A DNA stretch of 8,543 nucleotides from assembly GCA_937923125.1 (NCBI GenBank), contig CALALK010000214.1:1-8543 (forward strand), written 5' to 3'. Positions 1 to 6,006 of the stretch are shown here, piece by piece; position 1 is the stretch's first letter, and every line of letters starts with the position of its first letter. This stretch comes from an uncultured Carnobacterium sp. (GTDB taxonomy: Bacteria; Bacillota; Bacilli; Lactobacillales; Aerococcaceae). The notes beneath the pieces are model-generated. The model was given only the letters and a program-made list of their open reading frames with translations. It searched no databases and was not told where the DNA came from. The position numbers were made by a program, and so were the translations under genes.

Positions 1-317
1 TTTAAAGCTCCGTTGATAATATCATCTTTATTAATATTTTTATCAACATAACCAGACACAAGGGTATCATATACTAGTTCTAGTTTTGCTAAATCATCTT
101 TTGTAAGAGTATCACTTGATTTTCCAGTGACATTGTTTGAATCATTCTTTGTTTCAGATTGAGCCACTTGATTTTGAGAAGTTCGAGCAGCATAGCTCGT
201 TCCAAAATAAGTGAATACTCCTGTTAATAATACCGCTAAAAATAATATCCAAACGGAAACTTTTTTTGACTCAAGGTCGTTTCGAACGGCTCCTTGAGGT
301 TTTGGATTATTTCCCAT
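1..317 (-). CDS. S41 family C-terminal processing protease, N-terminal part (cut by window edge)
   Basis: Only the first 105 codons are in the window; the gene runs off the left edge with its frame open. The start is ATG at 317-315, preceded by an AAGGAA ribosome binding site. Residues 1-19 are polar and charged (cytoplasmic), residues about 20-43 form one hydrophobic segment (signal anchor), and residues 45-70 are a Ser/Asn/Gln-rich linker. From about residue 72 the segment LAKLELVYDTLVSGYVDK followed by INGAL matches the helical N-terminal region just before the PDZ domain in CtpA/CtpB proteases. The Ser-Lys catalytic pair and the PDZ domain lie outside the window, so activity cannot be judged. 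Family members cut C-terminal tails of exported proteins on the outer face of the membrane. The gene starts 27 nt after deoD on the same strand with no terminator between them, so it is probably co-transcribed with deoD. The family call rests on a short region. Confidence 0.8.
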   Translation of the reverse strand, partial: MGNNPKPQGAVRNDLESKKVSVWILFLAVLLTGVFTYFGTSYAARTSQNQVAQSETKNDSNNVTGKSSDTLTKDDLAKLELVYDTLVSGYVDKNINKDDIINGAL

Positions 318-344
318 TCGGGTTCCTTCTTTCTACTTCAAAAT

Positions 345-1049
345 TTATGCACGTACAGTTTCTAACGCGATTTCCATCATATCGTTAAATGTTTGTTCAC
401 GTTCTTGTGCAGTTGTTTCTTCACCTGTTAATAGGTGGTCACTAATTGTAAGAATTGCTAATGCTTCTTTTTTGTGTTGCGCTGCTAACGCATATAATCC
501 TGCAGCTTCCATTTCCACACAAAGCATTCCGTAATCCATTAATTTTTTCTTATCTAATTCGGCATTGTAGAAACGGTCTGATGACAATACATTTCCTACG
601 TGTACGCCAACACCACGGTCTTTTGCTAAGTGATACGCTTTATCTAATAAGTTAAAGCTTGCAATTGGAGCAAAAGTCACTTGATTTTGGAAAATGTTAT
701 TGAAGATTGATGAATCTGTTGTAGCTCCTTGCGCTAAAACGATATCACGAACTTTAACATCTTCTTGCATACCGCCGGCAGAACCGATACGGATGATGCG
801 TTCTGCACCAAACTCAGTGAATAGTTCGTTCGCATAAATCATAATAGATGGAATCCCCATCCCGCTACCTTGAACAGATACACGTTGACCTTTATACAAA
901 CCAGTGTAACCAAACATGTTACGGACTGCATTGTATTGTTCTACTTCTGTTAAATAATGTTCAGCAATATATTTTGCACGTAATGGATCTCCTGGCATTA
1001 AAACTGATTCAGCAACTTGGCCTTTTTTAGCATTAATATGAACACTCAT
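345..1049 (-). CDS. deoD: Purine nucleoside phosphorylase, DeoD type
   Basis: This cytoplasmic enzyme splits purine (deoxy)ribonucleosides with phosphate to give the free base and (deoxy)ribose-1-phosphate, in purine salvage. The 234-residue length fits the hexameric bacterial family. Visible active-site positions are H4 (given by the neighbouring subunit), the phosphate-binding GDPLR loop (G20, R24), R43, R87 and S90 in RIGSAGG, the nucleoside-binding VEMEAAG (E179-E181), the catalytic D204 in ISDH, and R217. All fall at the family's usual numbers. D204 marks the 6-oxo/6-amino purine specificity of the DeoD type, in contrast to trimeric PNPs. The start is supported by AAAGGAG eight bases upstream of ATG. 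A promoter lies at 1097-1125. The protease gene follows on the same strand 27 nt downstream. No other deo gene (deoB, deoC, pdp) is in the window, so salvage here may be uncoupled from a classic deo operon. Confidence 0.97.
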   Translation of the reverse strand: MSVHINAKKGQVAESVLMPGDPLRAKYIAEHYLTEVEQYNAVRNMFGYTGLYKGQRVSVQGSGMGIPSIMIYANELFTEFGAERIIRIGSAGGMQEDVKVRDIVLAQGATTDSSIFNNIFQNQVTFAPIASFNLLDKAYHLAKDRGVGVHVGNVLSSDRFYNAELDKKKLMDYGMLCVEMEAAGLYALAAQHKKEALAILTISDHLLTGEETTAQEREQTFNDMMEIALETVRA

Positions 1050-1096
1050 TATTTATTCTCCTTTTTGTGGGAAACCCCGTTATTTATATATGTACT

Positions 1097-1125
1097 ATTC
1101 TACTATAAAACACAAGTAATGAAAA
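1097..1125 (-). promoter_or_regulatory. Putative sigma-A promoter of deoD
   Basis: Read on the minus strand, a -35 box TTTTCA (1125-1120; 4 of 6 consensus bases) and a -10 box TAGAAT (1102-1097; 5 of 6) are separated by 17 bp. Transcription would start near 1090, leaving a leader of about 40 nt before the deoD ATG. This was assigned by eye from consensus and spacing only. No operator or riboswitch-like fold was seen in the leader. Confidence 0.5.
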
Positions 1126-1183
1126 CTTAAAACCGCTTATTTAAGCCTTTCTTAACAACGAACGTACGACAATTCATAGAAAA

Positions 1184-1204
1184 GTCCAAAAAAGTATGTT
1201 GGAC
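1184..1204. repeat. Inverted repeat GTCCAA-N9-TTGGAC over the hemolysin III promoter
   Basis: Two perfect 6-bp arms, GTCCAA (1184-1189) and TTGGAC (1199-1204), flank a 9-nt A/T-rich centre. The right arm overlaps the -35 box of the plus-strand promoter at 1200-1228. The placement suits a repressor or activator half-site pair. It is not followed by a T-run, so it is not a terminator. The regulator cannot be named from sequence. Confidence 0.4.
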
Positions 1205-1228
1205 AAATCCTAATTTCACTTCTATAAT
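1200..1228 (+). promoter_or_regulatory. Near-consensus sigma-A promoter of the hemolysin III gene
   Basis: A -35 box TGGACA (1200-1205; 5 of 6) and a perfect -10 box TATAAT (1223-1228) are separated by 17 bp. The start of transcription would be near 1235, giving a short leader of about 20 nt that holds the ribosome binding site AAGGAG (1241-1246), nine bases before ATG at 1256. It points away from the deoD promoter about 80-100 bp to the left, so the two units diverge. Confidence 0.8.
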
Positions 1229-1255
1229 GAAATGTATTGAAAGGAGCGTGTTTCT

Positions 1256-1921
1256 ATGAAAGAATCAACTCTCAAAAAAGATCGAAAAGTCCAATCGATT
1301 AAGTCAGAAATCCTCGGTGAAGTTTTAAACGCAGTTACTCACGGTATTGGTGTGGCATTAGCCATTACTGCTCTCGTCCTCCTTCTGATGAAGGCTGTAG
1401 CCGTTAATAATACTACTCAAATCATTGCATTTAGTGTATATGGAGCTTCGCTAATTTTATTATTTTTGGCATCAACACTCTATCATAGTTTTAAATTTAC
1501 AAAAGCAGCAAAAATATTCCAACGAATCGACCACTCTTCGATTTACTTATTAATCGCTGGAACCTATACTCCATTCTGCTTGATTGGAATTGGAGGTCAA
1601 CAAGGATTTATCTTCTGTATGGCTATTTGGGCGTTTGCAATCGGTGGCGTCGTCATTGAAGCTTTCTTTTTAGAGAAATTCTCTAAAATTTCAGTATTTC
1701 TTTATTTAGCAATGGGTTGGGTATCCATCTTTACTCTAAAACCACTCTATGAAAGTATGGGTTGGGGAGGTATTCTCTACCTGTTTCTTGGAGGATTAAG
1801 CTACTCTCTAGGAACGATTTTTTACAAACGGAAATATCACAATTTCTATCATGTCATTTGGCATCTATTTGTTCTTGCTGGAGCAATTTTTATGTTCCTA
1901 GCCGTTTTCAAATATTTATAA
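1256..1921 (+). CDS. trhA: Hemolysin III / PAQR family membrane protein (TrhA-like)
   Basis: This is a 221-residue polytopic membrane protein of the hemolysin III branch of the PAQR superfamily. Its conserved signature is present: E22, N25 and T28-H29 in GEVLNAVTHG before helix 1; S73 and H77 in STLYHS at the end of helix 2; D92-H93 followed by IYLLIAGTYTPF in helix 3; and the H199-x3-H203 pair in the last helix. The S/H/D/H residues are the presumed metal-binding, hydrolase-like site known from PAQR structures. About seven membrane spans are visible, near 32-50, 56-78, 94-111, 117-138, 145-163, 170-189 and 199-218, and the first 20 residues are basic and cytoplasmic. Bacterial members are linked to membrane lipid homeostasis; the haemolysin name comes from a Bacillus cereus homologue and should not be read as a toxin call. 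The gene is monocistronic, with a strong promoter and a terminator right after TAA. Confidence 0.93.
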   Translation: MKESTLKKDRKVQSIKSEILGEVLNAVTHGIGVALAITALVLLLMKAVAVNNTTQIIAFSVYGASLILLFLASTLYHSFKFTKAAKIFQRIDHSSIYLLIAGTYTPFCLIGIGGQQGFIFCMAIWAFAIGGVVIEAFFLEKFSKISVFLYLAMGWVSIFTLKPLYESMGWGGILYLFLGGLSYSLGTIFYKRKYHNFYHVIWHLFVLAGAIFMFLAVFKYL

Positions 1922-1969
1922 AGCAAAAAACATCTCTTAGATTTCTCTAAGAGATGTTTTCTTTTGCTT
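1921..1969. terminator. Bidirectional rho-independent terminator between convergent genes
   Basis: A perfect 15-bp stem pairs 1927-1941 with 1946-1960 around the loop TTTC, with A-rich left and T-rich right flanks. An outer pairing AAGCAAAA (1921-1928) with TTTTGCTT (1962-1969) can extend or replace the base of the stem. Read on plus it gives TTTTCTTTT after the stem, and on minus TTTTTT. It begins at the last base of the hemolysin III stop codon and ends 3 nt before the dehydrogenase stop codon, so it serves both converging units. Confidence 0.93.
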
Positions 1970-1972
1970 AAA

Positions 1973-2971
1973 TTAGCATTGAATGTCGTTTTTACATGAA
2001 CCAGTTTCAAGATATTCTTTTAAGTTCTCAAAACTTGTTTCAACCATGTTTAATACTGCTTCATCAGTATAACTTCCCATATGAGGTGTTAATAACACGC
2101 GTGGGTACATTTCAACTAATTTACGGATAGCAGGATTTGCGATTTCTTGACCACGTAAGTCTTTGAAGAATACTTCGCTTTCTCCTTCTAATACGTCTAA
2201 ACCAACACCACGTAAGTGACCTGATTCTAACGCTTCGATGATTGCATCGATATCTTGTAATTCACCACGAGCAGTGTTTACTAAGATTGCACCTGGTTTC
2301 ATTTTGCTAATGAATTCTTTAGTGATTACTTTCCCGTTTGCAGGAATGTAAGGAGCGTGAATTGAAATCACGTCTGATTTTGCTAATAATTCATCTAATG
2401 ACACTTGAGTACAGATGTGGTCAACGCCTTCTTTAGGGAAAGCATCGTAAGCTAATACGTTAGCGCCTAAACCTTTGAATAATGTTGCAGTTGTTAAACC
2501 GATACGTCCGATACCAACAACCCCAACAGTACAGTTACGGATTTCTTTAGCAAACATTTGAGTGTCTACTGTGAAATCTTGTTGGCTTGTTTTTGCTGCA
2601 GTATAAGCAACGTTACGTAATAATGTCATTGCTAATGTTACAGCTAATTCACTAATTGCGTTTGGAGAATAGAAAGGAACGTAACCTAATTTCATTCCTA
2701 ATGATTTTGCGTATTCAGCATCGATGTGGTTCACACCAACAGTACGAGTTAATACGTACTCTACTCCTAATTCTTTGTAGATATCTAAAGTTTCTTTGTT
2801 TGCCCAGCAGTTACCACGTAAGATAACAGCCTTAAAACCTTCTGCCTTACGAGCAGTTTCTTCAGAGTTTAAGTATTCTGGAATACATGTTAATTCGTAT
2901 CCAAATTTTTTATTTACTTGTTCGAAAATTGGTAATTCAACTTCACGAACACCATATGCTAAAACTTTCAT
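1973..2971 (-). CDS. NAD-dependent D-2-hydroxyacid dehydrogenase, (R)-2-hydroxyglutarate dehydrogenase-like
   Basis: This 332-residue cytoplasmic oxidoreductase of the D-LDH/HicDH/VanH family reversibly reduces a 2-oxoacid to the R-2-hydroxyacid with NADH. The nucleotide-binding motif is G153-I-G155-R-I-G158, and D176 at the end of the next strand indicates NAD rather than NADP. The catalytic trio is R235 (NTARGE), E264 (LEGESE) and H297 (TPHMGSYT). The N-terminal half, with [28 protein letters not shown] and [10 protein letters not shown], resembles from memory Acidaminococcus HgdH more than lactobacillar D-lactate dehydrogenase. The substrate is therefore uncertain: 2-oxoglutarate, phenylpyruvate, branched-chain oxoacids or pyruvate all remain possible. 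The start is supported by GGAGG seven bases upstream of ATG. The gene lies 61 nt downstream of an AEC permease, with a hairpin between them. Codons are strongly biased (Leu almost all TTA, Arg mostly CGT, Tyr/Asn mostly TAC/AAC), which suggests high expression. Confidence 0.9.
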   Translation of the reverse strand: MKVLAYGVREVELPIFEQVNKKFGYELTCIPEYLNSEETARKAEGFKAVILRGNCWANKETLDIYKELGVEYVLTRTVGVNHIDAEYAKSLGMKLGYVPFYSPNAISELAVTLAMTLLRNVAYTAAKTSQQDFTVDTQMFAKEIRNCTVGVVGIGRIGLTTATLFKGLGANVLAYDAFPKEGVDHICTQVSLDELLAKSDVISIHAPYIPANGKVITKEFISKMKPGAILVNTARGELQDIDAIIEALESGHLRGVGLDVLEGESEVFFKDLRGQEIANPAIRKLVEMYPRVLLTPHMGSYTDEAVLNMVETSFENLKEYLETGSCKNDIQC

Positions 2972-2999
2972 TTTACATCCTCCATTTTATATAAATTGA

Positions 3000-3026
3000 A
3001 AAGTAGACCGAAAATCGATCTACTTT
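3000..3026 (-). terminator. Intercistronic hairpin, weak terminator or attenuator
   Basis: On the minus strand RNA, 3026-3015 pairs with 3011-3000 to give a 12-bp stem including one G-U wobble, with a 3-nt loop. The wobble becomes a C/A mismatch on plus, so the structure is oriented to the minus strand. The stem ends in UUU and is followed by UC then AAUUUAU, a poor U-tract. Complete termination is doubtful; partial termination or RNA-end protection between permease and dehydrogenase is more likely. Confidence 0.6.
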
Positions 3027-3032
3027 AATAGT

Positions 3033-4079
3033 TTATCCTACGCCAGGGAAAATAACAGATCCAACAACAATCCAGAAGACAATTGCGAATACTGCTAATA
3101 CAGTTCCTAGTAATGAAGCGTTACTTGCAAGTGTTGCTTCTTTATCATATTTAATAGCGTAAGCCACGGCAACTGTTGCTGGTGGTGTAGCTAACATAAT
3201 AAGAATACCTTTTGAAGCTTCTGGTGCCATTGGTAAGAATGGGCTAACTGCAAAGATAATTGCAACGAATACTGCAGGAACTAAGATTAATTTAACAATG
3301 CTGTAGTACCAAACCATCTTATCTTTAACTGCTTCACCTAAAGAAATGTTTCCTAAAGTGATACCGATTGCTAACCAAGCAAGTGGTGAGCTTAAGTCAG
3401 CTAAGTAAGTAATAGCTTTGAATAGCCATGGAGCTGTCTTATCGATACGTAAGAAAGCGTACATAACTTCTTTAGTTTCTTCACCAACTTTTACTTGAAC
3501 AGCTACTTGTGGTAATGAAGCTTGGAAGATCCAGATTAATAATCCAGCAAATGTTGCGATAACGATAATGTTACCGAAAATCATTTTGAAGTTTTTCTTT
3601 TCGAATTTTAATCCGCTCATACGAATTAAACCGTAAGAATATAAGAATACACGGTAAGCTAGGTTGAAGATATTAGCATATAAAATACCAGCTGCACCTA
3701 ATAAACCGTTAATGATTGGAATACCGAAGAAAGTAGTTGAACCGAATGTTGTTAAAACTGATAAAGTAGTTTTACGGTCACCTTTCTCCTTAATAAAGAA
3801 TAATTCTCCTAAAAGAATTAAAATAACATAAGCGATAAAGCCGAAGATAAATACGTTTAATCCAGTTGTGAATGTTTTGTCGTTAATGTCAACCATGAAG
3901 GCTTTGAACGCTAACGCAGGAAGCGCAACTGAAAGTAAAACGTTAGATAAAACTTTACCACTGTTTGCATCAACAATATTTTTCTTGCGGATGAAATAAC
4001 CCACTAAGATAATAGAGATTGTTGAGAAGATAGCAGACACGAATGCTGGTGCTGTTAAAATCTTAACGATATTTTCCAT
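3033..4079 (-). CDS. AEC family permease (auxin efflux carrier / malate permease type)
   Basis: This 348-residue integral membrane transporter has about ten hydrophobic spans, in two inverted halves around a central polar loop. Rough spans are 12-30, 44-62, 74-95, 105-126, 130-150, 166-187, 219-243, 256-279, 291-309 and 322-344. Family marks are NVLLSVALPALAF (46-58), TTFFGIPI (115-122) in the first half and ATPPATVAVAYA (297-308) with the following Ser/Leu/Gly helix in the second. The central loop (about 188-216) is longer and more charged than expected and contains KVGEETKEV. Bacterial members include the malate/citrate-type MleP and MdcF carriers. The adjacent dehydrogenase suggests that the substrate is a hydroxy- or oxoacid; this is inference. 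The start uses AAAGGGG eleven bases before ATG. Codon use is highly biased, as in the dehydrogenase gene. The gene has its own promoter and is separated from hemW by 103 nt. Confidence 0.92.
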   Translation of the reverse strand: MENIVKILTAPAFVSAIFSTISIILVGYFIRKKNIVDANSGKVLSNVLLSVALPALAFKAFMVDINDKTFTTGLNVFIFGFIAYVILILLGELFFIKEKGDRKTTLSVLTTFGSTTFFGIPIINGLLGAAGILYANIFNLAYRVFLYSYGLIRMSGLKFEKKNFKMIFGNIIVIATFAGLLIWIFQASLPQVAVQVKVGEETKEVMYAFLRIDKTAPWLFKAITYLADLSSPLAWLAIGITLGNISLGEAVKDKMVWYYSIVKLILVPAVFVAIIFAVSPFLPMAPEASKGILIMLATPPATVAVAYAIKYDKEATLASNASLLGTVLAVFAIVFWIVVGSVIFPGVG

Positions 4080-4116
4080 TGGATAGATATCCCCTTTTCT
4101 TTTAATTTATTTTTTT

Positions 4117-4129
4117 GCATTTAAAATGC
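4117..4129. repeat. Palindrome GCATTTAAAATGC at the permease transcription start
   Basis: This is a perfect 6-bp inverted repeat around a single central A. It falls at about +2 to +14 of the predicted permease transcript, a normal place for a repressor operator. On the minus strand it is followed by a run of A and not T, which rules out a terminator in that direction. The regulator is unknown. Confidence 0.45.
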
Positions 4130-4137
4130 CATAAGAT

Positions 4138-4166
4138 ATGATACCACATTCTTTAAGAAATGTTTA
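4138..4166 (-). promoter_or_regulatory. Putative promoter of the permease/dehydrogenase unit, with operator-like palindrome
   Basis: On the minus strand, a -35 box TAAACA (4166-4161; 4 of 6) and a -10 box TATCAT (4143-4138; 5 of 6) are 17 bp apart. The spacer is mostly filled by a near-perfect palindrome ACATTCTTTAAGAAATGT (4146-4163): seven of nine base pairs match, one is a G-T wobble and one mismatches. A protein bound there would directly block or shape polymerase binding. The predicted start near 4131 leaves a leader of about 50 nt. No catabolite-repression (cre) consensus is visible. Confidence 0.5.
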
Positions 4167-4182
4167 ACAATATCCCCTATTT

Positions 4183-5343
4183 TCAAAAAGTTTCATTCTG
4201 ATTTTCATCAATCAAAAACGATTGGAAAACGTTATTTCCAAGAAACTTCCCTTGGTGAGTTAGAACGTACCCATCAGAAGTAGTTGTGAGCAACCCTTCT
4301 TCTATCAACTCCTGAATCACTTCTGAGTATATTTCATCCATAGAATTTCCAAATCTTTCCATAAATTCAATCTTTGAAACACCAGAAAATTTTCTTAAAC
4401 CTAAGAACATAAATTCCTCGATGAGTTGTTTTTTTGTTAACAATGTCTCTGAAAAAATTGGCAATTTGCCCTCTCTTAACGGTGCAAGATAATGTTGAAT
4501 AGGACCATTATTTTGATAACGAACACCATTCACATAACCATGAGCTCCTGCTCCAAATGCAAAGTACTCATCTGCCTTCCAGTAATGCAGATTATGTCTT
4601 GATTCATATCCAGGAAGTGCATAATTACTAATCTCATAATGATGTCTGCCGAACTCTTCCATCGTTTTCATTGCAAGTTCAAACATATCTGCTTCTTCAT
4701 CCTGCGTCGGCAATGGAAGTTTTCCTTGTCTCATTAGATTATAGAAAACAGTCTTTTGTTCCAAAATAAGCGAGTAAATGGAATAATGAGGCAAGTCTAG
4801 CGCCATCGCCATTTTTAAACTCTCTTCAAAATCTGCAATTGTTTGTTTTGGAAGTCTGAAAATCAAGTCGATACTCATGTTCTCAAAACCGACTTTCCGA
4901 GCGTTTTCAATGGTACGAATGGCTGTTTCTTTAGTATGTTTACGACCAATGGCTTTGAGTAAATCGTTATTAAAGGTTTGGACTCCCATACTAAGCCGAT
5001 TCACTCCACCTTCCTTCATGACTGTAAGAAGTTCAGGTGTGCCGTCATCTGGATTCAATTCCATCGTAAATTCAGCACCCTTTTGAAGAGATAGATGTTG
5101 ATGGATGCCATCCAATAAACGTTCCATTTGTTGTGGATTTAGTGAAGAAGGTGTTCCACCCCCAACATATAATGTTTCAAGCGGCTGAATCTTATATTTT
5201 TGTTTGGTCAGTTCCATTTCACGAATTAGTAATTCAATATACTCATCAACTGGTTGCCCTTCGATAAACACCTTGTTGAAATCGCAGTAGTAACAAATAT
5301 GCGAACAAAAAGGGATATGAATATATGCAGCTTTTGGTGACAT
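4183..5343 (-). CDS. hemW: Radical SAM heme chaperone HemW (HemN-like)
   Basis: This 386-residue cytoplasmic radical SAM protein carries the [4Fe-4S] motif C13-x3-C17-x2-C20 followed by D21-F22. Coproporphyrinogen oxidase HemN has a fourth cysteine at the F22 position, which points to HemW, a heme-binding chaperone, and away from the oxidase. Other marks are the SAM-binding GGGTPS (61-66), ELNPDD (95-100), the RHNLHYW motif (249-255), GAGAHGY (264-270) and a C-terminal HemW domain with EFMFLGLR (310-317). The usual GLPGQT segment reads RLPKQT (163-168). No heme-synthesis gene is nearby. The start is fixed by a long AAAGGAGGGAG ribosome binding site (5361-5351) seven bases upstream of ATG. It begins 18 nt after the pcp stop and is the last gene of the operon. 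Codon use is mixed, suggesting low expression. Confidence 0.92.
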   Translation of the reverse strand: MSPKAAYIHIPFCSHICYYCDFNKVFIEGQPVDEYIELLIREMELTKQKYKIQPLETLYVGGGTPSSLNPQQMERLLDGIHQHLSLQKGAEFTMELNPDDGTPELLTVMKEGGVNRLSMGVQTFNNDLLKAIGRKHTKETAIRTIENARKVGFENMSIDLIFRLPKQTIADFEESLKMAMALDLPHYSIYSLILEQKTVFYNLMRQGKLPLPTQDEEADMFELAMKTMEEFGRHHYEISNYALPGYESRHNLHYWKADEYFAFGAGAHGYVNGVRYQNNGPIQHYLAPLREGKLPIFSETLLTKKQLIEEFMFLGLRKFSGVSKIEFMERFGNSMDEIYSEVIQELIEEGLLTTTSDGYVLTHQGKFLGNNVFQSFLIDENQNETF

Positions 5344-5361
5344 TATTCATCTCCCTCCTTT

Positions 5362-5997
5362 CTAAAAAATGGCTCCCTCTTGAACCTTAATATCTTCATC
5401 ATGTAAATAATCACGAATTGTCTCAATCGCAATCTGTAAAGCTTTTGTACTCTCCTCAAGCGGTAGAGACGGTTTATCCGTCGTTTGCTCTGGAATAAAC
5501 GGAATATGCATAAATCCTGCTTTAAATGGCTTATCAGCCTTTGTCGCAGCAAATAACGCTTGGTACATAATGTGGTTACACACAAATGTTCCAGCAGTAT
5601 TTGAAACTTCCGCTGGAATTCCCGCTTCACGAATCGCTTTTACAATTCGTTTGATCGGTAAAGTTGTAAAGTACGCTGCTTCACCTTTTTCTTGAATCGC
5701 TTCATCGATTGGTTGTTGACTGATATTATCTGGAATTCTCGCATCATCTACGTTAATTGCGATACGCTCCATTGTAACCCCAGGTCTTCCGCCTGCTTGA
5801 CCAACGCATAAGACCGCATCCGGTTTCACATCATTAATGACTTCATTCAAGCGGATAGCTGATTCCTTAAATACAGTTGGTAATTCTACGCGAAAGAGTT
5901 CCACTCCCTCAATTTCTGGAAGAGCTTTGACACATTCAATCGATGGATTAATCTTTTCCCCTCCAAAAGGGTCAAATCCTGTCACAATAATTTTCAT
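5362..5997 (-). CDS. pcp: Pyroglutamyl-peptidase I (pyrrolidone-carboxylate peptidase)
   Basis: This 211-residue cytoplasmic cysteine peptidase of family C15 removes N-terminal pyroglutamate from peptides. The family opening ITGFDPFGG-type motif is visible (VTGFDPFGG, 5-13; NPS, 17-19). The catalytic triad is E77 in MERIAINVDDARIPDN, C140 in TAGTFVCNHIMY and H164 in GFMHIPFIPEQ, in the usual order and spacing. The length is normal. The ATG start has a GAGGG site five bases upstream that overlaps the last base of the rqcH stop codon, so translation is probably coupled to rqcH (9-nt gap). hemW follows after 18 nt. Together with pepT upstream, it suggests that this operon serves intracellular peptide turnover. 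Confidence 0.97.
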   Translation of the reverse strand: MKIIVTGFDPFGGEKINPSIECVKALPEIEGVELFRVELPTVFKESAIRLNEVINDVKPDAVLCVGQAGGRPGVTMERIAINVDDARIPDNISQQPIDEAIQEKGEAAYFTTLPIKRIVKAIREAGIPAEVSNTAGTFVCNHIMYQALFAATKADKPFKAGFMHIPFIPEQTTDKPSLPLEESTKALQIAIETIRDYLHDEDIKVQEGAIF

Positions 5998-6006
5998 AAC
6001 ATCCCT

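Noticed and set aside
455..655. Plus-strand open frame antisense to deoD, and similar plus-strand frames at 848-1030, 2796-2999, 4877-5086, 5837-6076, 6070-6282 and 6771-6998
   Set aside because: Each is the mirror of a well-supported minus-strand gene, lacks a ribosome binding site and has no recognisable protein features.
1256..1921. Reading the hemolysin III homologue as a virulence toxin
   Set aside because: The protein is a seven-span PAQR-family membrane protein with the conserved S/H/D/H site; sequence gives no support for a secreted or pore-forming toxin.
4081..4092. GGATA-GA-TATCC dyad between the permease ribosome binding site and ATG, as a translation-blocking hairpin
   Set aside because: In RNA it allows only a 4-bp stem with a 4-nt loop, too weak to matter alone. 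It may be chance in AT-rich DNA.
4087..4177. Repeated ATATCCCC at 4087-4094 and 4170-4177 flanking the permease leader
   Set aside because: One copy is simply the ribosome binding site region. An 8-bp match 83 bp apart in AT-rich DNA is not convincing as a regulatory repeat.
5343..5630. 95-codon minus-strand reading frame overlapping pcp and abutting hemW
   Set aside because: It lies in another frame of pcp, which has a complete catalytic triad. Its product is low-complexity Arg/Leu-rich with no domain, and no ribosome binding site precedes its Met.
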